Part shown: positions 1-9,360 of the stretch, in pieces
How positions within the stretch are numbered: the first letter of the stretch is position 1
Layout of the letters: every line of letters begins with the position of its first letter
Assembly (NCBI GenBank): GCA_910583675.1
Contig: CAJTYH010000002.1
Location: 62,001-126,000 of the forward strand
Source: an uncultured Muribaculaceae bacterium
GTDB lineage: Bacteria > Bacteroidota > Bacteroidia > Bacteroidales > Muribaculaceae
Direction of reading: 5' to 3'
DNA length: 64,000 nt
Made by a program: the position numbers and the translations under genes
The notes under the pieces: model-generated
The model's database searches: none
What the model was told of the DNA's origin: nothing
The model's input: only the letters and a program-made list of their open reading frames with translations

Positions 1-1220
1 TCGACTTATTCCACGAAATCTTACAGACCCTCCGGCACAACAAACTCCGCACGGCACTCACAGGCTTTGCGGTCGCATGGGGCATTTTCATGCTGATAGT
101 GCTACTCGGTATGGGCAACGGGGTCACAAACTCCTTCAAGGAGCAAGTCATGACCCCCGGATCTCAAAAAATAAACATATGGGGAGGTCGCACTTCCAAG
201 CCATACCACGGCTATCGCGAAGGGAGGGACATCCCCCTCAAAGCAACTGACATAACAAATATTGAGAGCGAACATGACGATTTCGTTGCCGAAGCCAACT
301 CAAGCATATACGGCACCAATCCAAACATAACCGCCGGAACACACTCCATCACGTCAAGCTATGTCGGAGTTTATCCTTCAGAATTCATATCTTCCGGCGG
401 AAACAAAAAGATGGTCAAGGGGCGTTTCATAAACGACCGCGACATGTCGACACAAGCAAAGGTTGTCGTGTTACCCGAACGGGATGAACAGCGGCTTTTC
501 CCCGGTGAAGACGGCCTCGGCAAACATGTGGACATAAGCGGACTGTCATTCAAAGTCATAGGAGTATACACCGCCGGATGGGGGCGAAATGTCTATATCC
601 CTTTTACCACAGCCAAAATGCTTGCCGGCAACAACGACCGCCTCGGAAGCGTAAGCGTGCTCCTGAAGAATGTCTCCACTGAAGAGGACGGAAACAATGC
701 GGAAAACGAGCTGCGCAAGACACTGGCCGCCGCCCATGACTTCAATCCTGACGATGAAAGTGCGGTATGGATCTGGAACCAGTTCTCACAAGGAATAAAA
801 GGACTTGCTGCAATGAACATCCTGAACATGTCCATTTGGATTCTCGGCCTCCTCACACTGCTCAGCGGCATAGTCGGCATCAGCAATATCATGTTCGTCT
901 CCGTAAAGGAGCGTACCCACGAGATCGGCATAAGACGTGCAATAGGTGCCAAACCAAGATCGATCCTCACACAGGTCATAGCTGAAAGTATAGCAATAAC
1001 GACACTGTTCGGATATATAGGAATCGTTCTGGGAACCGTGGTCACGCAAATACTTGATGCGGTCTTCGGCGACACGGATTTCATTAAGAATCCAACGGTT
1101 AGCCTTTCAATCGCTGCGCAGGTGACTGTGGTTCTCATTGTTTCCGGTGCGTTTGCCGGGCTGTTCCCGGCATTGAAGGCAATCAAAGTAAAACCGGTAG
1201 AGGCCCTACGGGACGAATAA
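1..1220 (+). CDS. ABC transporter permease, MacB/FtsX type (5' end outside window)
   Basis: This is an inner-membrane permease of a MacB-like export system. The frame is open from base 3, so the gene begins upstream; 405 residues are visible. The first visible part (FHEILQTLRHNKLRT, then a hydrophobic run) is the usual cytoplasmic start and first membrane helix of the family. A MacB-type periplasmic core follows, then an FtsX domain with three C-terminal helices. The conserved cytoplasmic loop VKERTHEIGIRRAIGAKP is present and the protein ends with the family-typical PVEALRDE. It lies 12 bp before a second permease and is probably in one operon with the adaptor and TolC-like gene. No ATPase gene is visible; it may lie upstream. 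The substrate is unknown. Confidence 0.9.
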   Translation, partial: DLFHEILQTLRHNKLRTALTGFAVAWGIFMLIVLLGMGNGVTNSFKEQVMTPGSQKINIWGGRTSKPYHGYREGRDIPLKATDITNIESEHDDFVAEANSSIYGTNPNITAGTHSITSSYVGVYPSEFISSGGNKKMVKGRFINDRDMSTQAKVVVLPERDEQRLFPGEDGLGKHVDISGLSFKVIGVYTAGWGRNVYIPFTTAKMLAGNNDRLGSVSVLLKNVSTEEDGNNAENELRKTLAAAHDFNPDDESAVWIWNQFSQGIKGLAAMNILNMSIWILGLLTLLSGIVGISNIMFVSVKERTHEIGIRRAIGAKPRSILTQVIAESIAITTLFGYIGIVLGTVVTQILDAVFGDTDFIKNPTVSLSIAAQVTVVLIVSGAFAGLFPALKAIKVKPVEALRDE

Positions 1221-1232
1221 CACTTCAATCAC

Positions 1233-2483
1233 ATGAGACTTACTATATTCGACATAGAAAACTGGAAAGAGATCGGAGCGACACTCGCAAGGAACAAGAC
1301 GCGCACGTTTCTCACGGGATTCGGCATATTCTGGGGCACTGCCATGCTCGCCATACTGCTTGGTGGAGCCCGCGGGGCGAAAGACCTGCTGATGCGGAAT
1401 TTCAACGGATTCGCCACCAACAGCGGAATTATCTTTACAAGCAACACTTCCATGCCATACAAAGGTCACCAGAAAGGCCGGTATTGGAACCTGGACATCA
1501 CCGACATGGAACGCATGCGTGAAGCATTCCCGGGCTTGAAGACTGTAACGGAACAATACACAAGCAGCGGAGTCAGTTTCCGTAACGGCAAATATTCATA
1601 TTCGGGAGCGGTCAACGGTGCTTCGCCGGAATACTGCGATGTGATGGTGCCGACCATCTACCACGGACGCTTCATTAACCATGCCGACGTATCGCTTGAA
1701 CGCAAAGTGGCAATAGTCGGTCAGAAGATCGCCAATGAACTGTATCCCGGCGATCCGTCACCACTCGGGAAAGACATACTGGTCAATGGCATTTCATACA
1801 ATATAATCGGAATCGCTGGTCAGACGAATGAGATAAACATGGGATCGCGCATAGATGAGTCCGTGATATTGCCAAGTTCCACATATCGCAGGGCTTTCCG
1901 CCGGGGAAATACCGTGGATGTCATAATGATGGTTGCCAAGGACGGAGTAAAGATCTCTGATCTTGAGCCTCAGATAAAACGTCTCCTTTTCGTGCGCCAC
2001 AGTATAGCTCCCGATGACTTGTCCGCCTGCGACATATTTGACGTATCCGAGCAATTCGAAATGGTCGACAACCTTTTTATGGGAGTATCCCTTCTGGCCT
2101 TTTTCATCGGTTTCAGCACACTACTTGCCGGAGTCATAGGCATAGGTAACATAATGTGGGTAATTGTAAAGGAACGCACACAGGAGATCGGTATCAGGCG
2201 AGCCATAGGAGCCAAGCCCTCCGACATAATAGTGCAGATACTCTCGGAGGGGATCATGCTCACAACCGTCGCAGGAACTGCCGGCATCTGTATGGCGACG
2301 GCCGCACTCGGCATCACACAATTTATAACGGCTAACGAAATCTCAACACCACGATTCCAAATGCAACCCGGACAAGCACTGACGATCATGGTCACTTTCA
2401 TCGTATTGGGAACCTTGGCCGGCCTGATACCTGCCGTTAAGGCCATGAAGATCAAGCCAGTGGAAGCATTAAACGACAAATAA
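1233..2483 (+). CDS. ABC transporter permease, MacB/FtsX type
   Basis: This 416-residue permease is paralogous to the preceding one. It has one N-terminal helix after RNKTRTFLTGFGIFWG, a periplasmic MacB_PCD-like domain (about residues 50-260), and three C-terminal FtsX helices (about 280-405). The cytoplasmic loop VKERTQEIGIRRAIGAKP nearly matches the partner, and the end PVEALNDK is also shared. The two probably form a heterodimer with an ATPase not seen here. The adaptor gene starts 33 bp downstream. Known relatives export peptides, lipids or macrolides; the substrate cannot be told from sequence. Confidence 0.92.
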   Translation: MRLTIFDIENWKEIGATLARNKTRTFLTGFGIFWGTAMLAILLGGARGAKDLLMRNFNGFATNSGIIFTSNTSMPYKGHQKGRYWNLDITDMERMREAFPGLKTVTEQYTSSGVSFRNGKYSYSGAVNGASPEYCDVMVPTIYHGRFINHADVSLERKVAIVGQKIANELYPGDPSPLGKDILVNGISYNIIGIAGQTNEINMGSRIDESVILPSSTYRRAFRRGNTVDVIMMVAKDGVKISDLEPQIKRLLFVRHSIAPDDLSACDIFDVSEQFEMVDNLFMGVSLLAFFIGFSTLLAGVIGIGNIMWVIVKERTQEIGIRRAIGAKPSDIIVQILSEGIMLTTVAGTAGICMATAALGITQFITANEISTPRFQMQPGQALTIMVTFIVLGTLAGLIPAVKAMKIKPVEALNDK

Positions 2484-2516
2484 GACCTAACTGAAAACTA
2501 AAAACGACATTATAAC

Positions 2517-3626
2517 ATGAAAAAGTTTTTCAAGATCCTGTTATGGGTGATGATTGTAGCCATTTTCATAGGTACATTCATCTATCTCATCATGAATTCA
2601 AAAACGAAGGAACCGGAATATGAACTGGTAAACCCATCAGAGAGTACCATAGAACGAACAACCGTACTGACAGGGAAAATAGAACCTCGCGACGAGATAG
2701 AGATCAAGCCTCAAATTTCCGGTATAATCAGCGAGGTTGTAGTGGAAGCCGGCGACCATGTAAACACTGGCGACATAATCGCAAAAATAAAGGTCATACC
2801 TGATGAAGCACAGCTTTCTTCCGCGCAGAACCGTGTGCGTGTAGCTGAAATATCGCTTGAACAGCAACGCCTCATATACGAGCGCACAAAAAGCCTGTAT
2901 GAGAAGAAATATGAGAGCCGGGAAAAATTCGAAACAGACCAGGCTGCATACAATCAGGCAAAGTCAGAACTCGAACAGGCACAGGATCAACTCGCAATCG
3001 TGCGTGACGGAGTCTCGTCCACGAACGCGCAAGGTTCAAACACGCTTGTAAGATCAACCGTCACTGGAGTAGTGCTTGAAGTACCGGTCAAAGTCGGCAC
3101 ATCTGTCATACAAGCCAATACATTCAATGACGGCACGACCATAGCCAAAGTAGCAGACATGACCGACCTGATCTTCGTCGGAAAGGTTGACGAGACCGAA
3201 GTGGATCTACTAAGTGAAGGGATGCCGACACGCATCTCGGTAGGAGCCGTCAACGGCTCTGATCTGGGAGCGCTTATAGAAAAGATCGCTCCGATAGCAA
3301 CGGATGAAAACGGCACTAATACTTTTGAAATAAAAGCTGCTCTTGAACTTGATTCCATAACAGCCAAACTGCGTGCCGGATATAGCGCAAATGCCACCGT
3401 GATACTTGAAAAGGCTGAGAATGTGTTTTCAGTTCCGGAACGCGTGGTGGAATATCAGGGGGACAGCGCTTTCGTGTATATCCTTAAAAATGATGTGGAA
3501 AAACCACAGCAATTCGACCGTATGGCTGTAAAGACCGGAGTCTCTGACGGATTACAGGTTGAGATAAAGGAAAGCAACCTTACGAAGGAGAGCAAATTGC
3601 GTGGCAGCATGATATCTGAAAAATAA
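2517..3626 (+). CDS. HlyD/MacA-type periplasmic adaptor (membrane fusion protein)
   Basis: A 369-residue adaptor that would link the inner-membrane permeases to the outer-membrane channel. An N-terminal membrane anchor (residues 4-26) is followed by a lipoyl/barrel-sandwich half (GKIEPRDEIEIKPQISGII). Next come an alpha-helical hairpin rich in Glu, Gln and Arg (about 100-165), the second lipoyl half (RSTVTGVVLEVPVKVG), a beta-barrel and a membrane-proximal domain. The order matches MacA. It sits between the permease pair and the TolC-like gene with short gaps, as expected for a tripartite exporter operon. Confidence 0.93.
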   Translation: MKKFFKILLWVMIVAIFIGTFIYLIMNSKTKEPEYELVNPSESTIERTTVLTGKIEPRDEIEIKPQISGIISEVVVEAGDHVNTGDIIAKIKVIPDEAQLSSAQNRVRVAEISLEQQRLIYERTKSLYEKKYESREKFETDQAAYNQAKSELEQAQDQLAIVRDGVSSTNAQGSNTLVRSTVTGVVLEVPVKVGTSVIQANTFNDGTTIAKVADMTDLIFVGKVDETEVDLLSEGMPTRISVGAVNGSDLGALIEKIAPIATDENGTNTFEIKAALELDSITAKLRAGYSANATVILEKAENVFSVPERVVEYQGDSAFVYILKNDVEKPQQFDRMAVKTGVSDGLQVEIKESNLTKESKLRGSMISEK

Positions 3627-3641
3627 CAAATTCAGGACAAT

Positions 3642-4949
3642 ATGAAAACCATACATAAGATCCTGCTGTTCGCCACGGCGATCTCCGGAACAGGCATCGC
3701 ATCAGCCGAGACTTGGAGCCTTGAGCAATGCGTCGAATATGCGACAACCAACAACTTCACGGTAAGAAACAGCTTTCTGAACATTGCCAATGGAGAACAA
3801 TCGGTAACAGAAGCAAAAGACCGTTTCCTCCCGTCGGTAAGTGCAAGTGCTTCGGAGGGAGTGAGCTTCGGGCGCGGCCTTACAGCCTCCAACACATATG
3901 CCAACCGCAATACTTCCAATCTGTCGTGGGGCGCATCGCTCAATCTGCCGTTGTTTCAGGGACTCAGCGAATATCGTCAATTGAAGGTCGCGAAATCCAA
4001 TCTTCAGAAGCTACTGTATGAACATGAGGCGATCAAGGACAACATAACATTGAATGTCATCACCCAGTACCTTCAAGTCCTTTATGCCAAGGAGGTATGC
4101 ATGTCGGCTCGCAGACAGCTTGAGCACACCACATATGAAGTCGAGAGGCAGAGGGCACTGGTAGAAGATGGTAAAGTTGCAGAAGCCGACCTCCTTGATG
4201 CCGAAGCCCAGATGGCACAGGATCAACTCCAGGTAGTAAATTCCGAGAACGATATACAGGTCTCACTAGTGGAACTTGCCAATCTGCTTCAACTACCGAC
4301 TGCGGTAGGATTCGACGTACTCCCGATCGGGGAAGGTGAACCCATAATACCGAACTCCGATGCGGTGTTCAATGCAGCGTTGGTTCACAACAATTCCATC
4401 CTTGCGTCAAGACAGGGGATTAGAGTTGCCGACCAAAGTATATCGTTGGCTAAGAGCGGATATTTGCCACGCCTTAATTTTAGTGCCGGCGTCGGGTCAA
4501 GTTATTATACGGTCAGCGGCTACGAAAGCGATCCTTTCGGGGAACAGATGCGTCACAACCTGTCCACTTCACTGAGCGTAAGTCTTTCCATTCCGATCTT
4601 TGACGCGTTCTCCACACGCAACTCCGTGCGCAAAGCCAAGCTACAGAAAATATCTGCCGAACTTGAACTGGATCGCCAGCAATCTGAACTTTTCAAAACC
4701 ATTCAACTGGCATACTATCAGGCGCGAGGCGCACGTGACAGATATTTCGCCTCTCAGGAAACTCTTGAAAAGACCACCTTGTCCTTCGATGCCACACGGG
4801 AGAAATACAATCTCGGACGTGCGACACCATATGAATTCGAGCAAGCCAAAAACAATCTGTACCGTACCCAGATTTCCTCCATCCAGGCTCATTACGAATA
4901 CCTGCTACGATACAGGATCCTCCTCTTCTATCAGAGCAATAGGCTTTAA
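3642..4949 (+). CDS. TolC-family outer-membrane efflux protein
   Basis: A 435-residue outer-membrane channel protein. It starts with a signal peptide (hydrophobic run ending near GIASA, residue 22). The mature part begins with WSLEQCVEYATTNNF, the usual OEP start. Two long coiled-coil repeats follow, with heptad-rich helices around residues 110-220 and 320-420. It is the last gene of the export operon, 15 bp after the adaptor, and is followed at once by a strong hairpin terminator. Membership of the TolC family is clear; the substrate is unknown. Confidence 0.93.
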   Translation: MKTIHKILLFATAISGTGIASAETWSLEQCVEYATTNNFTVRNSFLNIANGEQSVTEAKDRFLPSVSASASEGVSFGRGLTASNTYANRNTSNLSWGASLNLPLFQGLSEYRQLKVAKSNLQKLLYEHEAIKDNITLNVITQYLQVLYAKEVCMSARRQLEHTTYEVERQRALVEDGKVAEADLLDAEAQMAQDQLQVVNSENDIQVSLVELANLLQLPTAVGFDVLPIGEGEPIIPNSDAVFNAALVHNNSILASRQGIRVADQSISLAKSGYLPRLNFSAGVGSSYYTVSGYESDPFGEQMRHNLSTSLSVSLSIPIFDAFSTRNSVRKAKLQKISAELELDRQQSELFKTIQLAYYQARGARDRYFASQETLEKTTLSFDATREKYNLGRATPYEFEQAKNNLYRTQISSIQAHYEYLLRYRILLFYQSNRL

Positions 4950-4966
4950 GAACATTAAGGACCAAT

Positions 4967-5016
4967 AAACGATAATCGCGGTGTCAAGAAAAATATTGAT
5001 ACCGCGATTATCGTTT
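4967..5016. terminator. bidirectional terminator hairpin
   Basis: A perfect 16-bp inverted repeat (AAACGATAATCGCGGT and its complement) surrounds an 18-nt spacer. It lies between the convergent TolC-like gene and the NlpC/P60 gene. The outer A/T bases give a T-run on either strand, so it could stop both transcripts. Confidence 0.85.
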
Positions 5017-5032
5017 AATTTCACTATATACG

Positions 5033-6016
5033 TCAGTTATACCAGGGGTGACCGGAGAGCGACAGCTCAATAAAATCTTCGTCCGACAATCTGCGCACTG
5101 CCAAAAGGTTCAGTTCCAGATAGTCCTTATCCGCAGGCGACAGCGAACTCACCATCACCCTGCCGGCACAATGTATGAACCGGTTATCACCCAGATATAT
5201 CCCCACATGATTCACTCTTTTGGTCGCAGGATTGCCGAAAAACAAGAGATCGCCCTTCTGATATGCGTGTCCGGGGCTTATTACGATATTCTCCCCAATA
5301 GTAGCCTGTTGCGATGCATTCCGAGGCAGAATCACTCCCTGCGACAAAAAAGCGATCTTAGTCAATCCCGAGCAGTCCATTGATTTTGAAGATGTGCCCC
5401 CCCATAGATAGGGTGTTCCGTTAAGATACTTTGCAAATCTTATTACAGCTTCAATGTCCACTTCCTTCCCATGCAATCCGGACAGGCGTTGCACCTCATT
5501 GGCTCTTATGTAACCTCTTCTGCCATCAGGAAGCCTTACGGCAGAAAAGCCGTATGGAGCAATTCCATCCAGTTCCAGAACCGATCCGTTGACCACATCA
5601 GTAAGACGATGCAAAGCAAGCGTATCCGCACGGCTTTCCGCAGAGGGAACAGCCCTATCGTAGATATAAGTCTGGTCAAATGAACTCACCGCTACCCTAT
5701 CGGAAACTCGCCAATCAGCCATCTCTTCATCTGATTTCAGCCTCACGGAATTGCCAATTACATATCCCTTATATCCCTCGGGAGTCTCTACACGCAACCA
5801 ATCCCCCTCTTTCCCGATAACCTTAAGGGGAGTACCCATTATCACTTGCGAACCGAGTTCCGAAGCATGGCCGGGCTTCTCGCGTACATTGGCAACAGAC
5901 ACTCTCACCAATGCCCAATCCTTGTATGCAGCTCCTACATGAAATTCAAAAGAAGCGCATAGTACAAGAACAATCGCAAAGAAGTGGATCACCCATATGT
6001 TTTTTAATCTATTCAT
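5033..6016 (-). CDS. NlpC/P60 cell-wall endopeptidase with bacterial SH3 domains
   Basis: A 327-residue secreted peptidase, probably a gamma-D-glutamyl-L-diamino acid endopeptidase acting on peptidoglycan peptides. From the chosen start there is a signal peptide (to about residue 29), an SH3b domain (about 33-93), a second SH3-like region (about 105-180) and a C-terminal NlpC/P60 domain (about 190-315). The catalytic Cys215 is in MDCSGL and His270 in NHVGIYLGD; His282 may be the third polar residue. The architecture resembles the YkfC-like enzymes of gut Bacteroides. A start 19 codons upstream was rejected because it would place non-signal residues, encoded inside a terminator hairpin, before the signal peptide. 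Confidence 0.9.
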   Translation of the reverse strand: MNRLKNIWVIHFFAIVLVLCASFEFHVGAAYKDWALVRVSVANVREKPGHASELGSQVIMGTPLKVIGKEGDWLRVETPEGYKGYVIGNSVRLKSDEEMADWRVSDRVAVSSFDQTYIYDRAVPSAESRADTLALHRLTDVVNGSVLELDGIAPYGFSAVRLPDGRRGYIRANEVQRLSGLHGKEVDIEAVIRFAKYLNGTPYLWGGTSSKSMDCSGLTKIAFLSQGVILPRNASQQATIGENIVISPGHAYQKGDLLFFGNPATKRVNHVGIYLGDNRFIHCAGRVMVSSLSPADKDYLELNLLAVRRLSDEDFIELSLSGHPWYN

Positions 6017-6046
6017 TGTTATGATCTGTATGGTATAAGAGAAATG

Positions 6047-6084
6047 CGCGTCGCGCTGTGGCTGGTGTGCCATAACGCGACGCG
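6047..6084 (-). terminator. hairpin downstream of glmM
   Basis: The 9-bp GC-rich arms CGCGTCGCG and CGCGACGCG face each other across a 20-nt spacer. The hairpin sits between the glmM stop and the NlpC/P60 start, both on the minus strand. The T-rich stretch after it on the minus strand is weak, so termination may be partial. Confidence 0.6.
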
Positions 6085-6110
6085 TTGCTGATTATTCTTA
6101 TGCACCGTCG

Positions 6111-7496
6111 TCAGGCCATGGAGGCCATCACTTGTTTTACATTATCGGCAAGAGCCTCGGCATCCTCCATCGTGTGAGCCTCGGCATAGATGCGTATGAT
6201 CGGTTCCGTATTGGATTTACGCAAGTGCACCCAAGAATCCTTAAAATCGATCTTGACACCGTCTATGTCGGTGATTTTTTCAGAGGAATACTTCTCTTTC
6301 ATCGCTGCCAGGATCGCATCTACATCAATGTCGGGTGTGAGCTGTATCTTGTTCTTGGCGATGGCATACTGCGGATAGCCTTTCTTCAGCTCGCTCACCT
6401 TTTTGCCGCTCTTGGCAAGCAGGGTCAGGAAAAGGGCTACTCCCACAAGGGCATCGCGACCGTAATGGGCTTCGGGATATATTACACCACCGTTGCCCTC
6501 CCCTCCTATCACGGCACCGGTCTCTTTCATTTTGGTAACTACATTGACCTCGCCAACGGCAGCTGCATTATACTCGCATCCATGTGCACGAGTAACATCA
6601 CCCAAAGCACGCGAACTACTGAGATTCGAGACAGTGGAACCAGGTGTGTGGCTGAGGATATAATCGGCAACGGCAACGAGAGTATATTCTTCCACGAACA
6701 TTTCGCCGTTTTCCATCACGATCGCCAGACGATCCACATCGGGGTCTACCACGAATCCCACGTCTGCCTTGCCATCAGCCATCAAGGCCGAGATCTGTGT
6801 CAGATTCTCAGGAATAGGTTCAGGAGTGTGGGCAAAGCGTCCGGTAGCTTCACAATTAAGCTCAATGATGTTTTTTACACCGAGGGCACGCAGCAATTGC
6901 GGTATCACGATGCCGCCAACGGAATTCACCGCATCCACCGCAACAGTGAAGCCGGCCTTGGCAATGGCAGCGCGGTCAACCAGATCAAGCGCAAGAACCT
7001 GCTCTATATGGCGGCGGTTCCATGTCTGGTCTGTGAGTATTTGACCGAGCTTGTCATATCCAGCAAATTCAAAATCCTCGGCCTCTGCGATGCGGAGCAC
7101 CTCTTTCCCCTGACTGTCATTCAGAAACTCTCCGTCGGAGTTAAGCAGTTTAAGCGCGTTCCATTGTGCCGGGTTGTGGGAAGCCGTCAGAATGATGCCT
7201 CCGCAAGCCTTCATGCCCGCTACAGCCACTTCAGTCGTCGGAGTGGAAGCAAGCCCGATGTTTACCACATCAAAGCCCATTCCTGTGAGGGTGGCACAAA
7301 CAAGACTGTCAACCATGGAGCCGGATACCCTCGCGTCGCGTCCGACAACAATAATGTTGGAAGCACATTGCGAACTTTTACGGATAAAGGCAGCATAAGC
7401 GGCTGTGAATTTAACCACATCAAGCGGACTAAGCCCTTCACCGGGACGGCCGCCTATGGTGCCACGTATGCCTGAAATAGATTTTATCAGTGACAT
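6111..7496 (-). CDS. glmM: phosphoglucosamine mutase
   Basis: A 461-residue alpha-D-phosphohexomutase. It probably converts glucosamine-6-phosphate to glucosamine-1-phosphate for UDP-GlcNAc and so for peptidoglycan and LPS. The phosphoserine loop TASHNP carries Ser106, the metal loop DPDVDR carries Asp251, 253 and 255, the sugar loop is GGEGNGGVIYP (about 331-341), and the phosphate loop is KSNTEPIIR near the end. Length and motifs fit the GlmM/ManB group. Phosphomannomutase activity cannot be excluded from sequence, but Bacteroidales proteins of this type are usually GlmM. It is the last gene of an apparent nrnA-DUF4827-glmM operon, 30 bp after the lipoprotein gene. Confidence 0.85.
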   Translation of the reverse strand: MSLIKSISGIRGTIGGRPGEGLSPLDVVKFTAAYAAFIRKSSQCASNIIVVGRDARVSGSMVDSLVCATLTGMGFDVVNIGLASTPTTEVAVAGMKACGGIILTASHNPAQWNALKLLNSDGEFLNDSQGKEVLRIAEAEDFEFAGYDKLGQILTDQTWNRRHIEQVLALDLVDRAAIAKAGFTVAVDAVNSVGGIVIPQLLRALGVKNIIELNCEATGRFAHTPEPIPENLTQISALMADGKADVGFVVDPDVDRLAIVMENGEMFVEEYTLVAVADYILSHTPGSTVSNLSSSRALGDVTRAHGCEYNAAAVGEVNVVTKMKETGAVIGGEGNGGVIYPEAHYGRDALVGVALFLTLLAKSGKKVSELKKGYPQYAIAKNKIQLTPDIDVDAILAAMKEKYSSEKITDIDGVKIDFKDSWVHLRKSNTEPIIRIYAEAHTMEDAEALADNVKQVMASMA

Positions 7497-7526
7497 AAGT
7501 AACTGCTGATTATATGATTTATGATA

Positions 7527-8153
7527 TTACTGATTCTCGTCCGGCTCGAACTCACCGCTTGTGGCCGGCGGAAAATAACGCACGTCATAGTAATAGAAAG
7601 GAACCACTTGAGAAATCTCATTGGTAAGGCCGTACTGCGATTTTATGACCAGATTCACACGGCAAAACATACCGAGGTAGAGCAACGGAGTCTGCAAAGC
7701 CGATCCCCATTGCGCCGAACTGCTAAGGCTGTAATTATTGAACCTGAACGAGGCAGATCCAACAGACAGATCTTCCGAATTTCCCCATCCCTCGGAAAAT
7801 TTCTTGTCAACCGGATCGTAAGTGTAAAGGCTGCTGCGGGTAAAACGGAAGTACACCAGATCATCATCCTCGGCCATCATTTCAGAATCCCCCTTGCTGA
7901 GCACCTGCATGTATATGTTCCCCTCTTCGTCAAGACGATAGAACGGGGCATCTGGTCCCACGATGAAATTATTGTCTTTGGGGAGGTCGAGGATGACATT
8001 CTGATCGGCCAAAAACGTGTTGACCGCTTTAGTCTCATCCGTCAGGAGATCGGCATAGCTCTTGCCGTCATTGCATGATGAAGTCAGCATGACAAACCCG
8101 ACTGAAACTGCAGCCAACGCCGGAAATACCGGCCTAAAGGCTTTGAAACTCAT
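7527..8153 (-). CDS. DUF4827 family lipoprotein
   Basis: A 208-residue predicted lipoprotein with a hydrophobic signal and a lipobox ending at Cys27 (LTSSC). The mature protein resembles the Bacteroidales DUF4827 family, with features such as SYADLLTDETKAVNTFLADQ. The family resembles FKBP-like peptidyl-prolyl isomerases in general shape, but no function has been shown that I know of. It lies between nrnA-like and glmM genes on the same strand with about 30-bp gaps, so it is probably co-transcribed. Family assignment is from recall of the sequence pattern. Confidence 0.8.
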   Translation of the reverse strand: MSFKAFRPVFPALAAVSVGFVMLTSSCNDGKSYADLLTDETKAVNTFLADQNVILDLPKDNNFIVGPDAPFYRLDEEGNIYMQVLSKGDSEMMAEDDDLVYFRFTRSSLYTYDPVDKKFSEGWGNSEDLSVGSASFRFNNYSLSSSAQWGSALQTPLLYLGMFCRVNLVIKSQYGLTNEISQVVPFYYYDVRYFPPATSGEFEPDENQ

Positions 8154-8185
8154 TATATCTTTTATTCGTTATTTGTTTACAATAT

Positions 8186-9214
8186 TCACCCCGGAAGGTA
8201 TTTGTCGAAAAGAGGCATGATGTCACCGAAAATCCGAATGGCCTCTTCCATGGTGCCATAAAATTCACCGCCGGCTGCATTCAGGTGTCCTCCACCGTTG
8301 AAATGTTCCTTGCACATCACATTTACCGGGAAGTCACCTTTGCTGCGGGACGACACCTTCACATACCCGTCCTCCTCGCGCAGAAAGACAGAATATACAA
8401 TGTCGGGCATCGTCAGAGGTTTGTTTACGAGATCCTCGGTGTCTCCTTTCTGGTATTGGAATTCGTTCAATTCCTTTCTTGTCAAGGTTATCAGCGCGGC
8501 GCGATGATCGGGATATACCGAAAGATTATTGAGCATGGCATATCCGTTCAGACGCAATCTGTTTAATGAATTTGAGAAGTATACCTTCCGGTAAATCGCA
8601 TCCTTGTCAATCCCATGCCTGACAAGATCCGCCACAACTTCATAGAGATCGGGATCATTGGAATTATAGGAGAAGTTGCCGGTATCGGTCATCATGCCGG
8701 TAAACAGGCATTCGGCGCAAGTAGCGTCCACACATTCGCCCATGCCCAGCGCCATCAGCACACGATAGACGAGCACTGAGGTCGAACTTTGTTCCGGATG
8801 CGATATAACCACGTCGGGGAAACCGTCGGGATGGAGATGATGGTCTATCATCACTTTCTTGGCCGGAGATGCCATCATTGCCTGTTCCATATGGTCAATA
8901 CGCTTAGGCTCGTTGTAATCCAGACAGAAAAGCAAATCTGCATTGTCCATCAGCCTCCGGGCATAGTCTTCCGACCGCGAATATATCACAATATCCTCAG
9001 CACCGGGTAAAAATGACAAATATTTAGGGGGAGTGTCAGGAGTGATCACTTTTGCCTTTTTACCCATATTCCACAGGGCGCGACGAAGTCCCAAGGAAGA
9101 TCCCATGGCATCTCCGTCAGGTGACAGATGGCAGGTAATCACTATATTGCGGGATGTGACCAGAAGTTCATCCAGGTCTTGCAATTTATCCTTGTCAATT
9201 ATATTCTTGAGCAT
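8186..9214 (-). CDS. DHH/DHHA1 phosphoesterase, NrnA-like nanoRNase / pAp phosphatase
   Basis: A 342-residue cytoplasmic phosphoesterase. Motif I is SPDGDAMGSS (Asp33, Asp35), the DHH motif is IDHHLHP (Asp124-His126), and the DHHA1 domain ends with GGGHLNAAGG. Relatives degrade short oligonucleotides, dephosphorylate pAp, or hydrolyse cyclic dinucleotide products. Which of these applies is not decided by the motifs. The start was set at base 9214 because a -7 promoter box lies at 9252-9259, which excludes the longer frame beginning at 9265. It is the first gene of the operon leading to glmM. Confidence 0.88.
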   Translation of the reverse strand: MLKNIIDKDKLQDLDELLVTSRNIVITCHLSPDGDAMGSSLGLRRALWNMGKKAKVITPDTPPKYLSFLPGAEDIVIYSRSEDYARRLMDNADLLFCLDYNEPKRIDHMEQAMMASPAKKVMIDHHLHPDGFPDVVISHPEQSSTSVLVYRVLMALGMGECVDATCAECLFTGMMTDTGNFSYNSNDPDLYEVVADLVRHGIDKDAIYRKVYFSNSLNRLRLNGYAMLNNLSVYPDHRAALITLTRKELNEFQYQKGDTEDLVNKPLTMPDIVYSVFLREEDGYVKVSSRSKGDFPVNVMCKEHFNGGGHLNAAGGEFYGTMEEAIRIFGDIMPLFDKYLPG

Positions 9215-9251
9215 TTTGATGAAAAATCGTATCTCTGCGTTTTTTAACACG

Positions 9252-9284
9252 CAAAGATACGACAATCAATTTACAAACCGTCAA
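9252..9284 (-). promoter_or_regulatory. predicted promoter of the nrnA-like operon
   Basis: On the minus strand the -7 box TATCTTTG (9252-9259) matches the Bacteroidetes TAnnTTTG consensus. A TTG lies 22 bp upstream (9282-9284), slightly wider than usual. Predicted transcription would start near 9245. Confidence 0.6.
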
Positions 9285-9360
9285 TCCGTCCGTCGAAAAT
9301 ATCACATACGGCTTCCGTTTTTGCTTTATTTCACTGTTACCAGGTCACATGCCGGGGTGT

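Noticed and set aside
593..1228. 211-codon minus-strand frame opposite the first permease
   Set aside because: It is a shadow of the permease frame, with no family-like sequence.
6017..6073. 19-codon extension of the NlpC/P60 gene
   Set aside because: It would begin inside the glmM terminator hairpin and place polar residues before the signal peptide.
6132..7475. 447-codon open frame on the plus strand opposite glmM
   Set aside because: It mirrors glmM, which carries all catalytic motifs. The antisense translation has no recognisable domain and no promoter.
9215..9265. 17-codon extension of the nrnA-like gene
   Set aside because: The predicted -7 promoter box lies within it, so this start could not be transcribed from that promoter.
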